Translations under genes and position numbers: made by a program
Shown: in pieces, positions 5,723-13,085 of the stretch
How the letters are laid out: the number at the start of each line of letters is the position of its first letter
Position numbering within the stretch: the first letter of the stretch is position 1
The notes under the pieces: generated by a model
The model's database searches: none
What the model saw: only the letters and a program-made list of their open reading frames with translations
What the model was told of the DNA's origin: nothing
Source: CAMLHU01 sp039917855
GTDB taxonomy: Bacteria > Gemmatimonadota > Gemmatimonadetes > Gemmatimonadales > GWC2-71-9
DNA length: 13,085 nt
Direction of reading: 5' to 3'
Assembly (NCBI GenBank): GCA_039917855.1
Contig: JBDSIR010000036.1
Coordinates: forward strand, 1-13,085

Positions 5723-8041
5723 TTACTCCACCGTCACCTGCACGGAATCCCGCTCCCCTGCCCCCGTGACCGCGAGGATCCGGTGCCGCCCCGGCACCAG
5801 CACCCACCGATCGCTGCGCACTTTCCTGCCGTCCACGTACCAGCTCGTTCCTGACTCCCCATTGCCGCCTGCCCCCTGAAGGGCGATCGAAGCGTACGCC
5901 GAGTCGACGCCGGGAGGTACGCCGAGCCGGTCACCGTTCTCGGGCGAGACGATGCGGAACGGCCCCAAAGCCGGCGATCTCTCTTCCACCAGGGCCGGCG
6001 TGACGCCGACCTCGATCCCGACCCCCTCGTCCACCCGCACCTGTCGCGCCCATTCGGCGTATTCGGCCGGAAGGTGGAGTCCACCTGCGGTGTGCCAATC
6101 GCAGGGTGTGCTCACACCCTGGTCGGGGAAGACCCACTCCTCCATTCCCGGGCAGCGGTCACCCGCGGCGAGCCCGGAGACCCGGCAGATCCGCACCAGC
6201 GCCCCACCATATAGTGCTGGCGACGGTAGACCCCGTGGCGGCACCACCTTGGCCGTCAGGAGCGCCACGCGATGGAGCAGCGGACCCGCGCCGCTGATCC
6301 CGCTCACGGCGTCCATCGGCCGGCCGCTGAAATCGCCCACCCAGACCGCCACGGTGAACCCACCCGCCACCCCCACGGCCCAATTGTCGGTGTAGTGGCG
6401 GCTGGTGCCGGTCTTCACCGCGAATGGGAACGGGAGATCGAACGGAGTATCGAGCCCGAACCCCGGGATGCGCGCCACCGGATCGGCGAGGACATCGAGC
6501 ACCAGCGCCGCCGAGCGCGGGCTCATCACCTTCACCCCTTCACCGATGCTTCCGGGACCATCGAGTGGGAGCCTCGTCCGGGCCGCACGCCACTCCCCTT
6601 CGCTCGCGAGCGCGCGGTATGCGTCCGCCAGCTCGAGGAGCGTCACCTCCCCGTTCCCGAGCGCGAGGCCAAGCCCATACACCTCGGCGGCGCGGTCGAG
6701 CGAAGCGAACCCCGCCCGATGAAGGGTGCGGAGGAGGTTCTGGTAGCCGAGGCGCTCGGCGAGTTCGACCGCCGGGATGTTGAAGCTCGATGCCAGCGCT
6801 TCCCGCGCACGCACCGGACCGTGAAATCGCTGATCGTAGTTATTGGGCCGGTACGGCCCGATGACGGTGGAATAGGTGATCGGGAGATCGGGGAGGACAC
6901 TCGCGGCGGTGTATCCCCGGTCGAACGCCATTCCATAGAGGAAGGGTTTGAGGGTGGACCCCGGTTGCCGGGGGGACACCACCATATCGACCTGACCGGA
7001 GCTGTCGGCCCAGAAGTCGGGGGAGCCGACCCAGGCGAGCACGTCTCCCGTCAGGTTGTCGAGCACCACTGCCGCCGCCTGCCGCGCGCCGCGGTCGCTC
7101 AACCGGTCCACGGTGTGGCGCACTTCGCTCTCGACCGCCGTCTGGAGCGACAGATCGATCGTCGTCCGCCAGGTCCCACCCAGCGACTCGGTGGGTGTGC
7201 GTGCCAGGAGCTGGCTGGTGAAATGGGGAGCGAGAAAGCGCGACGCGCCGTCGTATGCGACCACGGGCTCGAGGGCCGCGCGCCCTGCGGTAGAGCTGTC
7301 TGCGTACCCCCGCTCCACCAGTGCTCCCAGCACCTCGGCGCGTCTGAGCCCCGCACGATAGGGTGCGGAGAGGGGGTCGGAGGTCGGGAGCCGCGCGAGC
7401 CCTGCGAGGAGTGCCGCCTGCCCCAGAGACAGGTCCTGGGCCGAACGCCCGAAATACAGCCTCGCCGCCGACTCGACGCCGAGGGTCGCCTGGCCGAGTG
7501 GGATGCGATCGAGGTATTGCTCGAGGATCTGCTGTTTGGAGAGGTGGCGTTCGAGACGGATGGCCCAGAGGGTCTGGCTCACCTTGCCCGGGAAGGTGCG
7601 CGAGATCGGATGGAGGAGCCGCGCCAACTGCATCGTGATCGTCGACGCGCCGGAGACCACCCGCATCGAAGCGACGTTGTCACGGAGCGCCCTCGCCGCC
7701 GCGAGCCAATCGACGCCGTGGTGGTCGTAGAAGCGCCGGTCCTCCGCCGCGACGAACGCCGCGAGGAGGTCGGGGTCGATCTCGCCGAGCACCAGCCAAC
7801 GCGCGCGGGAGCCGTCCTCGGCGCGGGTGGTGCGGAGGATGGCACCGTGACGGTCGGTGAGCGTGAGCGCCGGCGTGGCGGCGGGCGCGAGGAGATCGGG
7901 GGGTAGCGGGAGCCAGGTCCAGGCGTAGGCACCCGCCAACACGAGCGCGAAAAAGACTCCTACCGCCTTGCCACCTCTTACTCGCGGCCGAGTCGCGCCG
8001 AGCGCTCCTACGGGCCGCTTCGGTCGCCGCCCGACCGTCAC
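5723..8041 (-). CDS. pbpC: Penicillin-binding protein 1C (bifunctional peptidoglycan synthase)
   Basis: Class A PBPs polymerise lipid II (glycosyltransferase) and can cross-link peptides (transpeptidase) on the outer face of the inner membrane. The 772-residue length is close to that of E. coli PBP1C (about 770). Order of domains: a short basic cytoplasmic N-terminus; a membrane helix at about 26-46; a GT51 domain at about 75-245 with EDRRFYDHHGVD (catalytic Glu100) and GASTITMQLARLL (131-143); a transpeptidase with STLK (Ser362, Lys365), SFN (419-421) and KTGT (543-546); and a C-terminal beta domain (about 693-772) like the BiPBP_C domain of PBP1C. The GTG at 8041 overlaps the TGA of the alpha-2-macroglobulin gene (GTGA) and puts the membrane helix at a normal distance, so it is chosen although the ribosome site is weak; a longer frame to 8185 is inside the neighbour. 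Pairing with alpha-2-macroglobulin is the known yfhM-pbpC arrangement. Confidence 0.95.
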   Translation of the reverse strand: MTVGRRPKRPVGALGATRPRVRGGKAVGVFFALVLAGAYAWTWLPLPPDLLAPAATPALTLTDRHGAILRTTRAEDGSRARWLVLGEIDPDLLAAFVAAEDRRFYDHHGVDWLAAARALRDNVASMRVVSGASTITMQLARLLHPISRTFPGKVSQTLWAIRLERHLSKQQILEQYLDRIPLGQATLGVESAARLYFGRSAQDLSLGQAALLAGLARLPTSDPLSAPYRAGLRRAEVLGALVERGYADSSTAGRAALEPVVAYDGASRFLAPHFTSQLLARTPTESLGGTWRTTIDLSLQTAVESEVRHTVDRLSDRGARQAAAVVLDNLTGDVLAWVGSPDFWADSSGQVDMVVSPRQPGSTLKPFLYGMAFDRGYTAASVLPDLPITYSTVIGPYRPNNYDQRFHGPVRAREALASSFNIPAVELAERLGYQNLLRTLHRAGFASLDRAAEVYGLGLALGNGEVTLLELADAYRALASEGEWRAARTRLPLDGPGSIGEGVKVMSPRSAALVLDVLADPVARIPGFGLDTPFDLPFPFAVKTGTSRHYTDNWAVGVAGGFTVAVWVGDFSGRPMDAVSGISGAGPLLHRVALLTAKVVPPRGLPSPALYGGALVRICRVSGLAAGDRCPGMEEWVFPDQGVSTPCDWHTAGGLHLPAEYAEWARQVRVDEGVGIEVGVTPALVEERSPALGPFRIVSPENGDRLGVPPGVDSAYASIALQGAGGNGESGTSWYVDGRKVRSDRWVLVPGRHRILAVTGAGERDSVQVTVE

Positions 8042-11000
8042 CGCGGCCGCACCGTGAACGTCCCGCCCTCCGTCCTCCCGTTCACCGCCGGGTTGTACAT
8101 CTCTTCCGCCCATGCCGGTGCCCGCTTGAAGGTGCCGGCGGTCGTGGCGCGCGCCACGTAGCTCATCGAGTACACCCCCTTCCACAGGACGGTCGCGACC
8201 CAGACCACCCGGTCATCGCGCAGCTCCCGGTGATCGAACGGGCTCCACCAGCACCCGTCCCACGAACCGTAGTACCAGTCCCATCCCGAGCTTTCTCCCC
8301 GGGCCTCGTCGTCGCCGCCGCGTCGGCCGTAGGTGCAGTCGTTCCCTGAGAATCCGTGCGACTCGGTCGCGAGGCTCAAGTCCACCGCTTCGAGCCCCGC
8401 CGGCAGCGGATCGTCGACCACGACGAACTGCCGTTCGGTCGGGACGGTGATCCGTAACCGGACCCGGACGAGCTCCCCCTCGGTCACGGTGCCGATCGGA
8501 GTGCGTCGGTCGATGGGCTCGTACCACCGCTCCACCCGGATCCCCCGGTCGTCCGGCGTCACCGGGAGCGCCTGCGGCACATCCTTGACCGTCACGAAGT
8601 AGAAGAGCGACGGCCCCGGGCCCTGCGCGGCGAGCCGAAGTGTCAATCGAACGCTGTCACGCCCCACGGGGGTCAGGAGCGTCGGGACGTTCACGTCGCG
8701 CTCCGCACCAATCACCCCCGGCGCCAACGTCAGCAGGGTCCGACCACCCCCGCTCACCGTGAATCCGCGCTTCACCGCAGACCGCTGACGTCGGGCGTAC
8801 TCCGCCAGCGCCTCGGCGCTGGACGCGGCGTCCTGCGTATTCCACCACCGATACCACCCTCGCTCCGCCCGCCCGCGGCCCACGAGGGTCTGGACCAGCG
8901 GGCCGATGAGCGGATGGGTCGAGTCCACCGCCATCGTGGCCTGCAGCAGCCGCGCGACGGGGCGGATCCGGGAATAGAAGTAGAAGCGGTGCGCCGCCGA
9001 GTCGGGAATGACGGCGCGATTTCCTTCGACCGTGACGGTGCGCCAGATCGGCTCGAGCAGCGCGCGCGCGTTCTGCACCGCGCCCCGCCGGGCCAGGATC
9101 TGCGCCAGCCGCACCCGATCCTCCCAGCCCAGGAGCGAGGCCGACCGGACCAGCTCGTTCTCGGCGGCGAGGTCGGGCTGCCCCAGCCGGCTCACGAAGT
9201 CGGCCGCGGCCACCCGCTCACGCAACCGGCTCTGGACGTCGTGATACCAGTACGCCACCGGCGAGTGCACGGGCCCCAGATCGCGAAGCTTGGCGGACAA
9301 CCAACCTGCGGCGCGGCCAAGGACCGTGTCGCTGACCGCGAACCCGGCGCGCTTGGCATCCGCGAGGAAGGCACCGGCATACGCCGTGAGCCAGGGCGAT
9401 GTCCAGTTGTCCGACGAGCTCCAGAGACCGAACGAACCATCCTCGTTCTGCCGCCCGAGCAGCATCCCGACCCCGCGGGTGAGTCGTGCCTTGGCGTCGT
9501 TCCCGACCAGCGAATCGCCGCTCACCTGCTGAGCACGATAGAGCGCGAGCAGCGGCGTCATCGTGCTCACCACCTGCTCGGTGCAGAGCCAGTCGTAGAG
9601 CCGGAGCTCCGAATCGAGCCCGCGAAGTACCGCGAACGGCGTCACGCCGGTGGCCACCTCGATCCGGGTCCGCTCCAGATCGAGCCCGGCCGGCAGCATC
9701 ATCGAGATCGTCGCGGTGTCGCTGAGCATCCCCGCCACCGTGGTGGCGCGGGGATGATAGGCGGGGCGGATCGGGAGGCGGGTGAGCACCGCGTCGCGGT
9801 CGCCATTCCCCGCCACGTCGAATCGGAACGAGGCCGAGTCGCCGGGGAGCCCCTTCACCGGGAAACGCACTTCCTTGCCGCGGCCCGCTTCGAGCGTTGC
9901 CGACTGGTGCTGCGATCCCGAGAAGGTGACTCCCTGCCCCGTTGCATCCACGGTGACCGTCGGCGTGCCACCGGCGCGCTGATTCACCACCACGCCGGCC
10001 AGGAAGTCGTCACCGGGGCGGAAGAACCGCGGCAGCGATGGCCGAGCCAGCAAGGGCCGGGTCACCAGCATCGGCGCCTGGCCGCTGCCATAGCGATCGC
10101 CCGCGGTGAGCGCGACCGCCATCACACGGAAGGTCGTGAGATTGTCGGGAAGCTTCACTCTCGCGCTGCCGCGCCCGTCGGCACCGGTCACCACCGAGCC
10201 GAGGAAGAAGGCGGTGGTCTGGAACCGCGAGCGGAGCACGTCGGCGCCTTCGCGCCCACCCCCTTGACCCGCATTGGTCAGCCCCTTGAGCGCACGACTT
10301 TCCCCGCGCAGCACCTGCGGTGCGACATTCACGAGGCCGCTCGACAGCGTCAGCCCCAGCCCCCGCGGCCGGTACAACAGGTCGAGGGGATCGGGGGTCC
10401 GGTATCCCGTGAGCGACAGCACCCCTTCGTCCACCGCCCAGAGCGTCACCTCGCTCTGCGCCCCGCCCCGCGTGGTCCGGGTCGTCAGCCGCACGAGGGC
10501 GCTGTCGCCCGGGCGATACTCTCCCTGCGCCGGCTCCACCGTCACCTGCAGGCGTTTCACCTCGGGCGTGACACGGAGCTCGGCATACCCCACCCGGATC
10601 GCCGGACGGCCGGGGTCGTCGAGCGAGCCCTGCGGCGCGCTCCGTCCCCGCATCACCACCACCGAAACGAACACATTGGGCGCGTGCCGTTCGGTGATGG
10701 GCAGCCGGATCCGGGTGGCCCCGTCGACGATGCGGATCCGCCGCTGTTCGAGGATCCCCTCGCGCTCCACCGTGAACCACGCCTCCGCATTGGTGAACGG
10801 CGACGCGATCATGATGGTGGCGGTGTCGCCGGGAGAGTACCGGGTCTTGTCCGGGATGATGTCGAGCTTGAAGCGCGAGTCGTCGTTCCACGGCACCCAG
10901 CCACGCCCGGTGGCCCAGCGGTAGAACGAGGTCACCACCTCGCGCCCGTCGGCGTCGGTGGCCGAGAAGCGAGCGATGTAGCTCCCTCCTTCGGCGGGAG

Positions 11001-13085
11001 TGAAGTCGCACCCGACGGGGGTGGCCGCCGTCCGCACGGCGCACCGCGCCACGGTGTCCTCCACCCATTGTCCCATCGTTTCGCCGTAACCGCCCCGGTC
11101 GCGCCGCACCTGATGCCATTCCCGCCGGATGATCACGCCCTTCACGGCGACACCGGCCACGTGCTGGCCGTTCGGCCGCACCGCGAGCAGTTCGATCCGC
11201 TGCGGCTTGCCGCCGGTCCAGAAGTATTCCCCGCTCGGCTTCGCGGCCACGTAGAACGCCGAGGGGTGCACCACCGCCGAGGCGGCACTCACCACGCTCT
11301 GGCGATTCACGTCGGTCACGATCGCCTCAATAGTGACCCGCCCCGCCCGTCCACGCGCCGGCGCCGTGACCGGCGCGGTCACCACGAGGCGGCCTGCCGC
11401 GTCGAGGGTGTCGCTCCCCTCGGCCAGGACCGTGGGCTCGCCGGCGGAGTTCGACTCGCTCTCCTCCCACCAATACCCGCTGCTCCCGATATACCACCCG
11501 TCGCCCAGGGTCGGGATGTCCCAGGCCCCGAACCAGCTCGGCGTGAGGCGCGCGGTCCAGCGTACCGCCGCTCGCGCCATCGGCGCGCCGAAAAGGTATC
11601 GCGCCTCGACCGTGGTGCGGAACGAGTCGCCGGGGACGCGTGCGGCGGTGTCCCCGAACGTGGTGACCAGGAATTCGGGGGCGCGATACTCGGCGATGCG
11701 ATACGACGCATCGGCTGCCGAGGTCCAGCTCCCCTGCCGATGGACCATCACCGACACCGAGTAGGTGCCGAGCTTGGCGGCGGCGGGGATGGTGAGCGAG
11801 TCGATCGCCGTGCCGTACGGAGAGAGGCGGAGTACCGTCGACCGGAATTTGCCACCATCGCGGTCACGGAAGACGAGCTGGGCCGAGTCGCCTCGGGGTG
11901 GCGGGACGAGGGAACCGAGGGGGCCGTTCCGCACGATCAGTTTGGCATAGACCTTTTCGCCGGGCCGGTAGATGCCGCGTTCGGTGAAGACCGCCGCCGC
12001 CACCGGCAACTTTCCCACGCCCCATGCCCTGTAGGCATTGAATTGCCAAGGCGAGAGGTCACCGCTCGACTCATTCACACCGAGCAGGGTGCGGTCGGCA
12101 CCGAGGCGGACCGAGACGTAGGCGCCGGCATTTCTGCCACCACAGTCCTCCACGCACTCCTCGTCCTGATCCTCTCCGTCGAGGCCACGGACGCCGGTGA
12201 ATCGCACCAGCCCCGTCGTATCGGTGGCACCGCGGGCAAGGAGCTTCCCCCTGCCATCGTGCAGTTCGACCTCCGCACCCCGGCGGGGCAGACCGTCGCC
12301 GGTGCCGGTGACCCACACCGTCGCTTCGACACCGCCGGCGCGGGAAGTGACGCCGAGATCGGTGACTTGGGCCACCGCCATCGGCGCGCGCTGCCAGGCG
12401 TCGCGCCTGCGGTCCGGCAGCATGATGCCGCGGATCCGGATCGCCCAAGCCGCCGGGGCGCCGGCGCGGGAGGCGTCCGGGATCGGCAGCGGGATCCCGG
12501 TGATCATCATCTGGTCCTGTGGATGCGGCACCGCCATCGGTCGCACACCGGCGGTCGAGTCGAGCCGATCCCAGAGCGCGGTCCACCCCCATGGGCCTCG
12601 GCGGAGGAACTCGGGATAGAGCGAATCGGGGATCGGTCGGATCGCGACGAAGAGGGTGTCGAGATTGACGTGCCGCACCGCGAGGGTATGGAACCCCGTG
12701 CGCTCCACCAGCATCCGTCCACCTTCATAATCGAGCGACGGGGGATAGCCCGTCGTCGCGACCGTGGCGACCGGGTTGCCGGTGAGCCGCTGACCGAACA
12801 CATCGCGGAGCCCGGTGTCGGCCACGACCGCGTACCCCGTGCGCGGCTTGAGCGACGCTTCGGTGAGGTTCCAGTAGGTCCGCTCGTCAGCGGTGTCGTC
12901 GACCACGACCGGGACGGCCGGAAGGATCTTGAGGTGGCGCTGGACCTCCGCGCCCTTGACCGGGGTGGTGAAGCGGACGTAGACGGGACCGACCGGTCCC
13001 ACGCCGCATACCCCGGCGCAACTCACCGGGTCGATCCTGAATGGGCCATAGGTCTGGAACGGGAACCGACCGGGAAGCTCGGCGC
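8038..13085 (-). CDS. Bacterial alpha-2-macroglobulin family protein, 5' end outside window
   Basis: These large periplasmic, usually lipid-anchored proteins trap attacking proteases: cleavage of a bait region exposes a thioester that binds the protease covalently. The frame is open to the right edge (at least 1682 residues), so the start and any lipobox lie outside; a GTG at 13026 is internal. Residues are counted from the first full codon at 13083. The MG2 motif GIYRPGEKV is at 370-378. LPDNLTTFRVMAVAL (from 978) marks the central A2M domain. CTEQ at 1167-1170 (bases 9574-9585) is an intact thioester motif, followed by the helical thioester domain (GRQNEDGSFGLW). A C-terminal beta domain contains DDRVVWVATVLWKG. 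A Gly-rich stretch around 936-943 (GQGGGREG) is where a bait region could lie, but this is tentative. It resembles E. coli YfhM/ECAM in size and order. Its stop overlaps pbpC by 4 bases, so the two form one operon. Confidence 0.95.
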   Translation of the reverse strand, partial: AELPGRFPFQTYGPFRIDPVSCAGVCGVGPVGPVYVRFTTPVKGAEVQRHLKILPAVPVVVDDTADERTYWNLTEASLKPRTGYAVVADTGLRDVFGQRLTGNPVATVATTGYPPSLDYEGGRMLVERTGFHTLAVRHVNLDTLFVAIRPIPDSLYPEFLRRGPWGWTALWDRLDSTAGVRPMAVPHPQDQMMITGIPLPIPDASRAGAPAAWAIRIRGIMLPDRRRDAWQRAPMAVAQVTDLGVTSRAGGVEATVWVTGTGDGLPRRGAEVELHDGRGKLLARGATDTTGLVRFTGVRGLDGEDQDEECVEDCGGRNAGAYVSVRLGADRTLLGVNESSGDLSPWQFNAYRAWGVGKLPVAAAVFTERGIYRPGEKVYAKLIVRNGPLGSLVPPPRGDSAQLVFRDRDGGKFRSTVLRLSPYGTAIDSLTIPAAAKLGTYSVSVMVHRQGSWTSAADASYRIAEYRAPEFLVTTFGDTAARVPGDSFRTTVEARYLFGAPMARAAVRWTARLTPSWFGAWDIPTLGDGWYIGSSGYWWEESESNSAGEPTVLAEGSDTLDAAGRLVVTAPVTAPARGRAGRVTIEAIVTDVNRQSVVSAASAVVHPSAFYVAAKPSGEYFWTGGKPQRIELLAVRPNGQHVAGVAVKGVIIRREWHQVRRDRGGYGETMGQWVEDTVARCAVRTAATPVGCDFTPAEGGSYIARFSATDADGREVVTSFYRWATGRGWVPWNDDSRFKLDIIPDKTRYSPGDTATIMIASPFTNAEAWFTVEREGILEQRRIRIVDGATRIRLPITERHAPNVFVSVVVMRGRSAPQGSLDDPGRPAIRVGYAELRVTPEVKRLQVTVEPAQGEYRPGDSALVRLTTRTTRGGAQSEVTLWAVDEGVLSLTGYRTPDPLDLLYRPRGLGLTLSSGLVNVAPQVLRGESRALKGLTNAGQGGGREGADVLRSRFQTTAFFLGSVVTGADGRGSARVKLPDNLTTFRVMAVALTAGDRYGSGQAPMLVTRPLLARPSLPRFFRPGDDFLAGVVVNQRAGGTPTVTVDATGQGVTFSGSQHQSATLEAGRGKEVRFPVKGLPGDSASFRFDVAGNGDRDAVLTRLPIRPAYHPRATTVAGMLSDTATISMMLPAGLDLERTRIEVATGVTPFAVLRGLDSELRLYDWLCTEQVVSTMTPLLALYRAQQVSGDSLVGNDAKARLTRGVGMLLGRQNEDGSFGLWSSSDNWTSPWLTAYAGAFLADAKRAGFAVSDTVLGRAAGWLSAKLRDLGPVHSPVAYWYHDVQSRLRERVAAADFVSRLGQPDLAAENELVRSASLLGWEDRVRLAQILARRGAVQNARALLEPIWRTVTVEGNRAVIPDSAAHRFYFYSRIRPVARLLQATMAVDSTHPLIGPLVQTLVGRGRAERGWYRWWNTQDAASSAEALAEYARRQRSAVKRGFTVSGGGRTLLTLAPGVIGAERDVNVPTLLTPVGRDSVRLTLRLAAQGPGPSLFYFVTVKDVPQALPVTPDDRGIRVERWYEPIDRRTPIGTVTEGELVRVRLRITVPTERQFVVVDDPLPAGLEAVDLSLATESHGFSGNDCTYGRRGGDDEARGESSGWDWYYGSWDGCWWSPFDHRELRDDRVVWVATVLWKGVYSMSYVARATTAGTFKRAPAWAEEMYNPAVNGRTEGGTFTVRPR

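Noticed and set aside
6272..7906. Plus-strand open frame of 544 codons
   Set aside because: It is antisense to pbpC, whose catalytic motifs are all in the minus frame. Its translation is rich in Arg, Gly and Pro with no domain, as expected of a shadow frame in GC-rich DNA.

Overview
The window is GC-rich bacterial DNA and every gene I can support lies on the minus strand, so transcription runs from high to low coordinates. The protein set (signal peptides ending in AQ, a bacterial alpha-2-macroglobulin next to PBP1C, an outer-membrane barrel, and an argininosuccinate synthase of the type I associate with Bacteroidota) indicates a Gram-negative, didermic bacterium. Gemmatimonadota or a related soil lineage is my best guess, but this is inference and no marker gene fixes it.

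Layout in transcription order. (1) A very long alpha-2-macroglobulin gene with an intact CTEQ thioester motif enters from the right edge without its start (13085 to 8038). It overlaps by 4 bases the gene for penicillin-binding protein 1C (8041 to 5723), a typical envelope-defence pair. (2) A gap of 335 bases (5388-5722) holds nested inverted repeats built around GAACCC/GGGTTC. (3) A small outer-membrane beta-barrel-like protein follows (5387 to 4722). (4) A compound inverted repeat with a T tract on the transcribed strand (4562-4690) resembles a dispersed bacterial intergenic repeat and may act as a terminator or attenuator. (5) Two secreted M42-family peptidase homologues overlap by 1 or 4 bases. 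The first (4549 to 3557) has lost most metal-binding residues and carries a 12-copy GGATGC microsatellite that encodes an Ala-Ser tract. The second (3560 to 2454) keeps all expected active-site residues. (6) A palindromic element of 179 bases with purine-rich arms follows (2280-2458). (7) A predicted ARG box sits 2 bases upstream of argG (2229 to 1036). (8) A P-loop NTPase I cannot assign starts 2 bases after argG and runs off the left edge (1033 to 1).

Functionally there are three modules. One is envelope defence and repair (alpha-2-macroglobulin plus PBP1C). One is secreted or periplasmic peptide turnover, with a probable pseudoenzyme partner. One is arginine biosynthesis, probably under arginine-repressor control, with the NTPase as an unexplained operon partner. 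Each gap between transcription units holds a long inverted repeat. The features most worth following are the microsatellite in the pseudo-peptidase, the argG-coupled NTPase, the predicted ARG box and the palindromic intergenic elements.
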